From Apostichopus californicus (lineage: Eukaryota > Echinodermata > Holothuroidea > Aspidochirotida > Stichopodidae): a stretch of DNA of 33,906 nucleotides. How positions within the stretch are numbered: position 1 is the first letter of the stretch; each line of letters begins with the position of its first letter. Location: the NCBI GenBank assembly GCA_020650975.1, contig JAIPMN010057315.1:1-33906 (forward strand). Direction: 5' to 3'. The translations under genes were made by a program, and so were the position numbers. Shown here piece after piece: positions 21,199 to 31,220 of the stretch. The notes beneath the pieces were generated by a model. That model was not told the origin of the DNA and did no database searches. It worked only from the letters and a program-made list of their open reading frames with translations.

Positions 21199-23320
21199 TA
21201 GGGCAGTTCCGTAAACTAGTAAACCTTTTCACCAAAAATTAAAAAACGTTGAATCATTACATGTAGGGTATCAGATGAAAGCTTAAACTATGGAGTTGCA
21301 TAATATGTAGCTAATTTCCATAGAACACATTGTTTTCAGGCAGATTAAGGTGTGTATTAGTCAACCGAAAAAATCTCAAATTTGCTTCACAAAATTCACC
21401 CCAAAACAAAATGCCTATTTTTGCCTGTGTATCTTCAGAGGAATACATATTCTTGGATTTGCTAAAGTGATATAATATATAGATTCAATTGACAAACAGA
21501 TAAAGTTGCAGGGATTTTTAGTTTTCTGAGAATAACAAATTTTTAAAAATGTCACTTGACATGTATACGTCCGTCACAGAAATATCACATTTTTTAAATT
21601 TCATACAGAAGGACGTACCCAGATTTCAAGGCATCTACAATTCAATGCACATTTTGAACACTCAATAACTACATAATGTGCGTTTAATCCCTTGGATTTT
21701 ATTTTTTCAGAAAATGCTGTGACAGACGTATGTATTTCCGTACGTACGTCCGTCACGCGTACGTCCGTCACATTATTTTTGTTTAGATAAACAATGTATT
21801 TTAACATGTTTATCACTACATTATCTCTGAATTTAATAATCAAACCCATTTAGTCATTTACACAGACATTAGGTAGTTTTGTGGTTGTTTCATTAGCATA
21901 AATGTAGTTGTATGCAAACGCTGCATACTACAGTGTCAACTAGCATATATATTCGTGTTATTGGTTAGCACTTGTATCAAAGAAATGGCATGGTATTGTA
22001 CAGTATGCTAGTGTCTACATCAATATAACAATTTCATCTAAAAGCCTTGTTCACATTAGAAAACGCACAGAAGCGATCCGATCGAATCATATCCCCTGCT
22101 CGAGATCAACGTCCTAATGTAAATACTATCCTACTCAGGGTCAGACCGCGACATGTTGGTCTATATCAGTTCCAGAGTGACCAAGGTGACCCGAGGTGAC
22201 CCGAGATCAATGCAAACGAACTACATAACACCATGCCTGTTCCACGCACTATTAGGCAAATTAACCATGGACGTATATGGAACTATTAGCTACAAACTAT
22301 TTGTTTGTGTACAACATTGTTTCTTTGTAGTTCTGCCATTTATTCTTCCCTCTGACCATGAGGTTTCCTTTCGATATCCAACATATTTATTACACTGTGT
22401 TCAACCAGTTTTTAGTAAAATAATAAATCAGTTTTGGAAGGGAGATTATCAGAGAGTCATCGAGAACTGTTATTGCAAGTAATTAAACAGGGTGTGAAGA
22501 AAAGTGAAAGAAAAATAGTTTGGTGCTCATCCCATCTTAATGTTAATAAAGACCCACATTCTGACCCACTAGAGAACTTCAACACCCTAGGGGTCTAACA
22601 TCTGTATTGTTTGAAATGATGCACACAAAATTTAAATGATCTAGCTTACCATTATCATTTCAAGTGATTTGCATACAACTTAAAGTGAAATATAGATTTC
22701 CAAGAATAGAAATTTTGTGAGAGGGTAAACCTTCTTTTCACTATTACTTTTACCTAAGTTGTTCCATTAGCCACAAGTAAATGCTGCATTATTGTGTACA
22801 GCTGTCAACAATGGAAACTCTGGGTGTAGCTCTGTCACAAATTGAAATTTTAGGGATACCAATTAGCGCTTTTGTTTGTGACGGACGTACACTTACTATA
22901 TAATTTCACACGTGTACGTCTGTCACAAAAAATTGTACGTCCGTCACAGATGAATTTTTGAAAATATTGCAGGGAAGTGATAAAGGTTTCAACTGCTTCT
23001 TTACTGATATGTGTAGTTAAGAGTGTTCTTCATAACACGTATAGTAGTTTTTAATTGTATCCCATTCCAATTCACAGAAATTTTCAAAAGAAAAATACGA
23101 TCTGAAAAAGTCACTTTTTCTGGGTACGTCCGTCACAGGGAGGTTTTTTGAGTATTTTTATAGTTTATTTGGATGGACAAGGAATGAAACCCCATACAAG
23201 AATAGTACAAGGTAGATGTTCCATAAAACCCAAATGAAAAGTTATCTCCTATATATAGCCATTGAGATATGGATCAACAAACTGTCCGAAATGTCCGTCC
23301 GACTTTACGGAATTGCCCTA
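21199..23320. mobile_element. TA-flanked element with TACGTCCGTCACA motif clusters
   Basis: The ends TAGGGCAGTTCCGTAAA and, reversed, TAGGGCAATTCCGTAAA are inverted repeats next to TA on both sides. It is nested in the 3' part of the 5.9 kb hAT element. It lacks a recognisable transposase; the open frame at 22153-22482 has no known motif. Eight copies of a 13-base motif cluster near the two ends. Confidence 0.75.
21566..23137. repeat. Eight copies of the 13-base TACGTCCGTCACA motif
   Basis: Forward copies start at 21566, 21745, 21760, 22915 (C to T change), 22936 and 23125; reverse copies start at 21718 (one change) and 22877. Four lie within about 575 bases of the left end of the element and four within about 450 bases of the right end. 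Such subterminal clusters usually bind a transposase. A partial ATGTCCGTCCG is at 23291. Confidence 0.85.
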
Positions 23321-23807
23321 TAAGAGATTGTTTCACACATAAAAATTCAGAGAAAACATGAATGCCAACAATAATGGGAAAGTAAAGATTCAATGGAACA
23401 GTATTTTGACTGATAAGTATATGAATGGTCTATTTTATCTACACAATATTAAACTGATGAAGGCTACAAGAAATGATTTCACTGCATTGTATATAGCTTC
23501 ATATTATTACAGTAGTTGTATTATTTTGGTTGATCTTTAGAAACAGTGGGTCAGACCATTGAGAAATTAAATTAAGCATGTTTAATTAACCTAATTTTTC
23601 CTTACTTTGAATGTTTTTATTAATTTTTGGAAATTGTTTACATTGATTTAAGTTAATACCAACACCTTTTTAAGGAATAATTCAGGCAAGATTTTGAAAA
23701 AGATCCGGCCGTATTTTAAAAAATATACGGCCGGAACCGGATAATTGCTCACTATCCGGCCTGATAGTCCGGCCGGACCGGATATCCGGTGCATCCCTAC
23801 ATTGAAA

Positions 23808-25922
23808 TGAGAATTTATCTCAATCTCTGACAATTACCTTTAAATTGGCCCTTTTGTTTTGTTAGTTTGTGTGGGTAACCGTGCAGGTTAAGCAGACACG
23901 CTGTATGTTTTATGCAACGTCTGGTATTAAAATAACTTCTTTGGCAAATCTTGACCAATTCGAGAGAAAAGATCATGTTTTCTTAACTAGGTATTTTAAA
24001 GCAAATATATGTACTGTCCATAAGGGAGAAATGCACGTTTCACCACCCGTGGTGTAACAAAGATTCTCTGGGAAGAGGGAGGAACACAGACCTTTTGTGG
24101 TGGGGGTTTTCTGATTTTTTCTTATTACTGAGTTAGTAATAAAAGGGTAGTGTCAGCCTGATTAAAATAGGTCTAAAAATATGCTCTCATGTTTCTTGAA
24201 CTAAAAAGAAAACGGAAAATGGAGAATATATATTTATGAAACATATAAACACTATAAGAATATGAAACTCATGTTTATTTTGATAGTCCGTTAATAGGAA
24301 ATCAATCTTGTCTAAAACATGAATCATGCAATGCCTATAGATCTCTGGAAACTAACCCAATTTCGTTAAAAAACTCGCCAATATTGTCCTATCACAAAAA
24401 AAAACTATGAATACTTTGATAAAAAAAGGAAACACCAATATCTGAGAGATTTACCTTAAACCCCCCCCCCCAACCATCCATAATTAACGTTACTTCTTTA
24501 TTTTCTTAATGACCAGTTATCCCCCCCCCCCCAATAAAAAAAAATGTGAATACTCTCACTCATACATTGATAGTTTGTTACTATGAAGGGAAGTTCTGTT
24601 GTTTAAATTATGAGTCAATGCCTATAACACGTAACAATACACCCCCCCCCCCCCGCCCTCCCCCTTACCATCCATAATTAACATATTTACACCTGCATGC
24701 TTTGCACGGACGGTGTGCCTTAAATGTCTATTTCTTAAATCAATACCGGTACGCAACCTCTTCCACTCACTCACTTCTGCCTGTGGAGAAGAAGCAGGGG
24801 CATAATAAAAATCAACCTCCTTATCTCACACAGCCTGCTAACATCAAGCTGCTGCTTATTTCCCTTACTGGAAGTATTACCATTAACCCTTTCATGTACT
24901 GAAGAAAAATGCACCATTTATGCTTTATCGCCTATTATCGCTATATTAAACAAAAGCTTCAAAGCGCTTTACAGAGAAAAACCCTAAAAAACAGCAAATA
25001 TCAAACTGGGAACAAAATTAATAAGCAGTTAGCTCTTAACTCCATCATATCTCTACTAGTATCAGCATCTGTTTAATCCATATATGGAACCATGTGGTCA
25101 GTATATAAAACGTAACAAATCCTTTGTTCTCTTTAAGCAATATGGCAACCATACATTGAACATCAACCCATTTAACATGTCTCATGCTTCTCCTAATACA
25201 CCCAACATAATGTCGTACACAAGAATAATACTTAACAATTGGCACAATTAGGTAACGATAATAATTAATATGTGATCAAATTATGAAGTCATTTTGTAAT
25301 GACAGTAAACGCTAACATTTGTGGATTAGGTAACCTTACACTAATACAACACAGATCGTTATACACAGCTGTAATGTTATAACAACGATATTCAGTTCAT
25401 GCTTTGAAATACACTTTATTCTAACTGTATATCATTATCTGATAATAACTCATAAGGAATCATTATTAACACTCACCAATCATCTTATCTTCCATATATT
25501 CGTTATTACCAATATTTATCTTCGACTTCTGTTAATGTCTCTTAGTTAAGTCGGAACCCCACGCTAACGAGTAATGGCTGGGATGCACCATGCTAGCATG
25601 CCTTTCATACAGCGCAGTGATACAATTCACATTACTATGTGAAACTGAAGACTTAAAATATTTTATGTACATGTATATATACACTTACCATAAATTACGT
25701 GTATATATACCTAACTTAATTAGTATCACATGAGCGGACTTCGTATTAACCAGAAGAATAAGGAATCTCAGTAATTATTTACAATAACGTTACTACATTA
25801 ACTTCGGTACAATATTATTATACAGAGTGAATTGGATGTCCAGCAATTGGTCAATAGTGAACCCCTCTGAGGATGTAGAAGTAGTACCAAGCTCTGCATA
25901 TTCAAAACTTCAGCTCACCACA
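23808..25922. other. Right arm of the composite insertion with C-tracts
   Basis: AT-rich unassigned sequence. Three runs of 10-15 C lie around 24461, 24521 and 24643. Two are followed or preceded by CCATCCATAATTAAC (about 24473 and 24670), suggesting a degenerate repeat of roughly 190 bases. No gene, RNA or transposon ends recognised other than the CACCACA terminus at 25922. Confidence 0.45.
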
Positions 25923-26575
25923 GTAATGACAATATTTTGGGTTTAATTATAGAATAATATAGTATGTTAAGATTGGGGTCATCTGACTAATTTCAGTTAA
26001 GTTAACACTGATTCAATTCTGGTTATGATGAGCTTTCAAAATATTTTTGTTAATTTGAAGGAACAGACTAACATTCTGGTCAGTTTCATGATAAAAAGTT
26101 GCCCATTTGGATCGTTTAAATAGCAATAAATTTTTACGTATTTATTTATTTATGATTATTATTATTTTTTTAACTTTTACACTCTTTGCCATGCTATGTG
26201 CAAGTAGTATGTATCGTGCTACTTTGCCCCCCCCCCCACTGAGAGCCGCAGGCACCCGTTCTTCTGGGGCTGTCTCCTGTTTTTCGGGAGCCTGCGCCAC
26301 TTATCCAATGTACTTTCTAATGTGAACTGTCCAAAGCACAAAAGGTCACGAGCAAGCATTGTACTTTCTTACTAGAACTGCCCACAAGGTCGTTATCTAT
26401 GTTGTTATATCGTTTATAATTAGTAATGCGTAAACAAGTCGTAACACATTAGATGACACTCATCTAATTTAAGAAACGCACAAAATGAGTTGTAACGCCA
26501 CTAGATGATGATGTCACCGTTATGTTGGCAATGAGCCTAAAAAAGGATGAAATATTTCAGGACGGAATTCAGTTT
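25923..26575 (+). repeat. Continuation of the duplicated TOP1 intron (matches 981-1740)
   Basis: From GTAATGACAATATT onward it follows 981-1740 with moderate divergence, including the C-tract/GGGAGCC block (26222-26300) and the GTCCAAAGCACA tail. It diverges near 26565. It is less similar than the 440-985 against 10088-10640 part. Confidence 0.85.
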
Positions 26576-26641
26576 GATTTCGCATCAATATTGAGAAGGA
26601 GCGAGGAGTTCAAATCAAGCACACTATACTAGCTGGTTATC

Positions 26642-27294
26642 ATGGACGACAAACAAACTTTTCCAGAAATCCCGGATGAATTGTACAACGCCAGCTCGCA
26701 TATGTATGTGGCAGAATATAAACCCTACTTTGTGAATGAAGAAACGAATCAGCGAATCGACAAATACCCCACGCTTTCGAAAGACATTTAAGGTTCATCA
26801 CCAAAGTTGACGCTTTTTGAGAATCTCATCGTCGATTACGTTGTTGTTTTGGAAGACGTTCGCCCCAATTTTTATAACGACACAAAGCAGAGGGAATAGC
26901 TGCAGAAGGAACTGGACAGTCATCGAGCGGGAGGAAACTCGTCGAGAAAGGAGAAGCGCTGGATAAACTGTGCCACGAAACATCAGATGGTACTTGCAGT
27001 AGTGGTAGTGATGATGGTGGTGACGATGGCAATGACAGGATGGTGAACGTGGGTATGATGCCATGGAGACTTGGATGCACTTGCTCGAACTCAATCAGGC
27101 AATGTCAAAGATATTCATCATGGACTGAGAACAAAGAGGAACTTGATGAGGAGGAGATTGAGGAGGATGGTGATCATTTGTACGATGCGGTAGAAACTTG
27201 GATGACCATGATCCAACTCAATAAGGCCATGACAAAGGTTTTACATCATGGACTGAAGAACAAAAAGGAAAGTGGGTGTGACCGTGGAGGATGA
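26642..27294 (+). pseudogene. Decayed coding relic of unknown family
   Basis: From an ATG at 26642 the frame reads MDDKQTFPEIPDELYNASSH and on for 49 codons to TAA (26789). The same frame continues 35 more codons with protein-like composition (LFENLIVDYVVVLEDVRP) to TAG (26897), then a hydrophilic stretch. Two diverged copies of a short unit follow (27054-27145 and 27181-27275), both encoding DA-ETWM....LN-AM-K; the first has a one-base deletion. I do not recognise the family. It could be a dead transposon gene, a processed pseudogene, or exons of an unknown gene whose stops are spliced out. It lies in the gap where the missing TOP1 exons should be, but does not resemble them. Confidence 0.45.
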
Positions 27295-27656
27295 TGACAA
27301 CGAGTTGTAAGTCGTCAAAATGACATTGGTGACTATATACGCTCGATCTGAAGAAAGAATCATCGAAGGCTTTGTATCATATAGCATCACAAGACACCAC
27401 CCAGGCGCGCTTGTTCTTGCCCCGAGACAGCACCGTGAAAAAACTGAGAAAACTTGATGCACTAAAGATATCACTGTTATTTGTATTCACTGTATTTTCT
27501 TGCATGAGGGTGTGTTGCACACGAACTAATAAGAAAAAAAACATAAAAAACTACAAACATCAACTTCTTTGAACTTGACCTTGTGGTCAAAATATTTGGT
27601 GATCCCCATGTCCAAAGTGTATAGGGGTCAACCAAGCGTCATGAGTTGTTGTTTTG

Positions 27657-27822
27657 TTGCTAATTCTAATATGAGCACGTGCTCAATTGCTCAAAGACGT
27701 TGCTCGCGATACACTCAACTACTGTCCTTTTGCTCCCGGTGTGCTCTTTTGATCTTTGTGTCACTCATTTTGTGCACTCATGCTCACCACATGAACCACA
27801 TCATGAGTTTTTGTTTTGTTGC
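27657..27822 (+). repeat. Satellite unit (isolated copy)
   Basis: One diverged copy of the 162-bp unit found in tandem at 30641-31220, with words TCTAATATGAGCACG, TTGCTCAAAGAC, GTGTGCTCTTTTG and CACATGAACCACAT. Separated from the rest by about 2.8 kb. Confidence 0.85.
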
Positions 27823-28348
27823 TATAAATCTGTAGCACTTAGCTTTAAGACTAAATATGTGCTGGTTACGCAACCACGAGATACATAAGATCAAGGGAAG
27901 CGGGGTTCAAATCTGCGATGAGTCGCCTGCCTTTGTGAAGATATGAATGACAAAGTATATTAAAATGAGGACAAACACAATGTTCTATCGTAATCCGCAG
28001 GGTAAATATGATTTATTCACCATAACGGATGAAATGAAATACGAAGTGTAAAATAATTAAAAATATATAAAATACAATCAAGTTAAAACATAATCAACAC
28101 ATGACAATCAACATGGCCTAAACTAATGGCCTACTAGTACTAATAGCTCGGGGGTCACCCCCATCTCGTCGAATAACGAATCGGTCCCTCAGTCCACGAA
28201 TGGCGTCTACTACTGGGAGTACATCATAAGTCCCTTGGTGACCCGGACCAGGGGTGGGGGTTCCGGCGTCTAAAACCACTGTCTAAAAGGACATCTAAAA
28301 GTACGGTCCCTCGATAGGTGCAAACTACATCAACTACATATAAATAAG

Positions 28349-28442
28349 CTGTGTAGAAATTAATGGAATTAATTTCTAATGAAAACTGGAACAGTTTGGT
28401 ACAGCCAGGTGCATGGCAGCTTGGAGTGTCTTGGTGAATGGT
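28349..28442 (+). repeat. 94-base direct repeat, copy 1
   Basis: Matches 30072-30165 with one visible mismatch. It includes a small hairpin, AGAAATTAAT and ATTAATTTCT around GGA. Unlike copy 2 it is not bordered by a GTAAGA donor on the minus strand. Confidence 0.9.
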
Positions 28443-29734
28443 CACCATGCATTGCCAACACAATACAAATAAACTAAACAATAAACAAGGGGATTAACGA
28501 TCTCCCACAGCAATCAAACAATTAATAAGCAATTAAAATAAGTATGAAAATATGCAATAATATACAACAAAGATAATCAGTAAGGGTGACACAACAATAG
28601 TGAGATAGCATAAACAAATGTCAACCTGATCACCTCAGTAAAGAGTAACACAAATGGTACAACCCATCATACCTGGTCGGCATGACAACAAGTAAACTAT
28701 AAAGTATTAAAATAAAGTGAACCTTCCGAGACGAGACGTAGACACTAATACACAACTGGATGCTAAACATACAACTACCTGCCTATGTTACTCAAACAGC
28801 AATAACACAGTGCTCCATAAATAAGTGAAACTGTATATCCCTATTCGGCATAGCAGTATAAACTAGGAATGTCGTAGGTTAATATATATAACTAGAAGCT
28901 GGTTGCCCTAATTCCACTACGAACATAACCTAATAGAGGCGAGTGATAAACTCTAAATCAATACAACCTCTATGACTTACGTATAAACAAGTATAAACAA
29001 TGTACTACTGGGGAAATCCCTCAGCTAGTAACAATAGCAACAACAGTAGCATACTAACTATGTACTTCAACCTAAGCACCTCTACTAACTTAGACCACAG
29101 GTTGCCATGGCAACTGACACCTTTTGTTAGGCTGCAGGTACATAAGCGTTCCTTGTGACTAAGAGCAGGCTATAAAACGGAGACTATGTCACCTAGCTTA
29201 TCTGCTGTATATATCTGGTCAGATGGAGTCTGTACCAGTGAAGGGTGACTCACAGGGCTAAATACATGCTAATACTAATATTCTAATAAACAACAACAAT
29301 AGTGTCTCGGTTCACAAAATAGTCAATATGCCTACTAACATATTGCTACAACTCTTTCAAATATAAAGGTTAACAGAAGTTCGGCTATTCCTATCACCAT
29401 GGCAACAGTAAAAGTGTAGCATTGCATCATGGGATCTAAACATAGCTCGAATAGGAAACTTAATACAACTAGATACGAATATGAATACATTACAGTAACG
29501 AGTAATGCTAGACGTATCGTAAGAGTACATAATAACTAAATAACATACCAATGTGGGTTCTCGCTAGACCATATAGCCTAAATACTTTCAATACTCTCCA
29601 TTAACTCAATGTAGGTTAGATCATAACAATATACCCAAGATGGCAAAGGTTGAGGGCATTATGAGTGCCATAAACAACATTATAAACATACTATAAAACA
29701 ACGGGTAACAATAATAATGATCTCACCTGTAGAC

Positions 29735-29965
29735 TCTCTATAGCCATTACAGGTACAAAACGTTTTATTAATAACTTAAGTCTGTGTGCATGTAGCCATC
29801 ACAGGAACAACATAATAAATACAGTATGTGTGCATGTAGCCATCACAGGATCAAAATAATAATGCAGTCTGTGAGTATTCGGCAATCACAGAGTCAAAAA
29901 TAGTAAATACAACACAATTACACTTAATGAGGGCTGCTATACATTCTGTGTGCACATTGCCAGCA
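29735..29965. repeat. Degenerate roughly 50-base tandem repeat
   Basis: Units with TGTGTGCATGTAGCCATCACAGGA recur at about 29789 and 29831, with weaker forms near 29745, 29875 and 29950. Spacing is irregular. Confidence 0.65.
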
Positions 29966-30071
29966 CAGAACTAACATGAATACATTTGCAAGTAAAATAC
30001 ACTATGTATGCACAATGAAAATGAATAGGCTACTGAAGGGTCTGGGGCAAAGTTAAAAGATGAAATCTTAC

Positions 30072-30165
30072 CTGTGTAGAAATTAATGGAATTAATTTCT
30101 AATAAAAACTGGAACAGTTTGGTACAGCCAGGTGCATGGCAGCTTGGAGTGTCTTGGTGAATGGT
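30072..30165 (+). repeat. 94-base direct repeat, copy 2
   Basis: Second copy of 28349-28442, 1,723 bases downstream. On the minus strand its end forms CTACACAG followed by GTAAGA, a strong donor consensus, so the repeat could act as an exon edge there. Confidence 0.9.
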
Positions 30166-30640
30166 AGAGTTGCTTGCAAACTTGGCTGCTTTAAACCATT
30201 CTTAGGACAAAGGGAAGGTTGTTATCCCACCCTACCAGACAAGATTTTACTTAGACTGGCTACCAATACTCCAGGAAGTAGATAAACTGTCTTCCCACAT
30301 CTTTAACTTACTCCACCAGAGATTACAGAGGGTGTGTACAAACTTACTACACTTAAGGGAGAATAAAACAAGGCCTGGTCTGTTAGTGTTGTGAATAACA
30401 GATAAACTATCACTAACTTAGCGTAACCTAAGTGTGAAGCCAAACCACACAAGGCTTAGTGGTCCTCTTAGCAGGAATTAATCCACTGAGGGGTAATGCA
30501 CACAGTTCACTGACTCTGTGAGCGTTACCAGAAAATACCACAAAGAGATAAGAGGAAAATGGAAAAATAAAAGTGAAGGGGAAAGGTATATTATACAGGG
30601 GAAAAAACTATAGACACTACTATTGGGAAATATTAGGGGT

Positions 30641-31220
30641 GCTACAATTCTAATATGAGCACGTTCTCAATTGCTCAAAGACTTTGCTCGCGAATACTCA
30701 ATTACTCTCCTTTTGCTCATGGTGTGCTCTTTTGCTCTTTGAGTCACTTATTTTGTGCACTCGTGCCCATCACATGAACCACATTATGAGGTTTTGTTTG
30801 GTGCTACAATTCTAATATGAGCACGTTCTCAATTGCTCAAAGACTTTGCTCGCTAATACTCAATTACTCTCCTTTTGCTCATGGTGTGCTCTTTTGCTCT
30901 TTGAGTCACTTATTTTGTGCACTCGTGCCCATCACATGAACCACATCATGAGGTTTTGTTTGGTGCTATAATTCTTATATGAGCACGTTCTCAATTGCTC
31001 AAAGACTGCTCGCGAAACACTCAATTACTCTCTTTTTGCTCATGGTGTGCTCTTTGAGTCACTCAGTTTGTGTTCGCGTGCTCACCACATGAACCTCAAC
31101 ATGCATTTTTGTTTTGCTAATTCTAATATGAGCACGTTCTCAATTGCTCAAAGACTTTGCTCGCAATACACTCAATTACTCTCTTTTAGCTCACGTTGTG
31201 CTCTTTTGCTCTTTAAGGCA
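30641..31220 (+). repeat. Satellite array, period 162 bp, about 3.6 units
   Basis: Units start at 30641, 30803, 30965 and 31116 (162, 162 and 151 bases apart). The first two are nearly identical, so amplification is recent. Each is rich in TTGCTC and GAGCAC words. The open frame at 31047-31250 is satellite, not a gene. Confidence 0.9.

Larger units (their letters stand above)
17913..23799 (+). mobile_element. 5.9 kb hAT transposon with BED transposase relic
   Basis: Exact 8-bp target duplications CATTGAAA (17905-17912 and 23800-23807). The terminal inverted repeat is TAGGGATGCACCGG at both ends. The first and last 100 bases carry many ATCCGGCCGGA and AACCGGAT words in both orientations, likely transposase contact sites. 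It encodes a broken hAT transposase (18893-20843) and holds a nested TA-flanked element (21199-23320). Without that, it would be about 3.8 kb, an ordinary size for an autonomous hAT element. Confidence 0.95.
10639..25922. mobile_element. 15.3 kb composite insertion in the TOP1 intron
   Basis: The direct repeat GTAA (possibly GTAATG) flanks it at 10635 and 25923. The uninterrupted duplicate reads straight through this point at 981-984, so it is an empty site. The ends read TGTTGGGACC and CACCACA, the TG...CA pattern of LTR elements with a 4-6 bp duplication. Removing the younger nested elements leaves about 6.6 kb, a plausible size for an LTR element. However, I found no LTR pair, gag or pol, so the class is unproven. 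The insertion as a unit is well supported; its single-event origin is inference. Confidence 0.65.
27835..30635. other. 2.8 kb non-coding segment splitting the satellite
   Basis: It lies between the lone satellite unit and the array, so it may be an insertion into the satellite. It contains a pair of 94-base direct repeats and a run of imperfect roughly 50-base units, but no open frame of interest. Several minus-strand donor-like sites exist, such as ACACAG|GTAAGA at 30071 and CTACAG|GTGAGA near 29730. They raise the possibility of an antisense non-coding transcript. A GGGGTTCAAATC word at 27902 resembles a tRNA B box, but no cloverleaf forms. Confidence 0.4.

Noticed and set aside
22153..22482. 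109-codon open frame as a gene
   Set aside because: It lies within a nested transposon, has no recognisable motif and no splice or start support.
10639..25922. Complete LTR retrotransposon or Polinton
   Set aside because: The TG...CA ends and short duplication are suggestive, but no LTR pair, long inverted repeats, reverse transcriptase, integrase or capsid-type gene was seen.
27862..27935. tRNA gene or tRNA-derived SINE
   Set aside because: A B-box-like GGGGTTCAAATC is present, but the T-arm stem has mismatches and no cloverleaf or clear A box forms.
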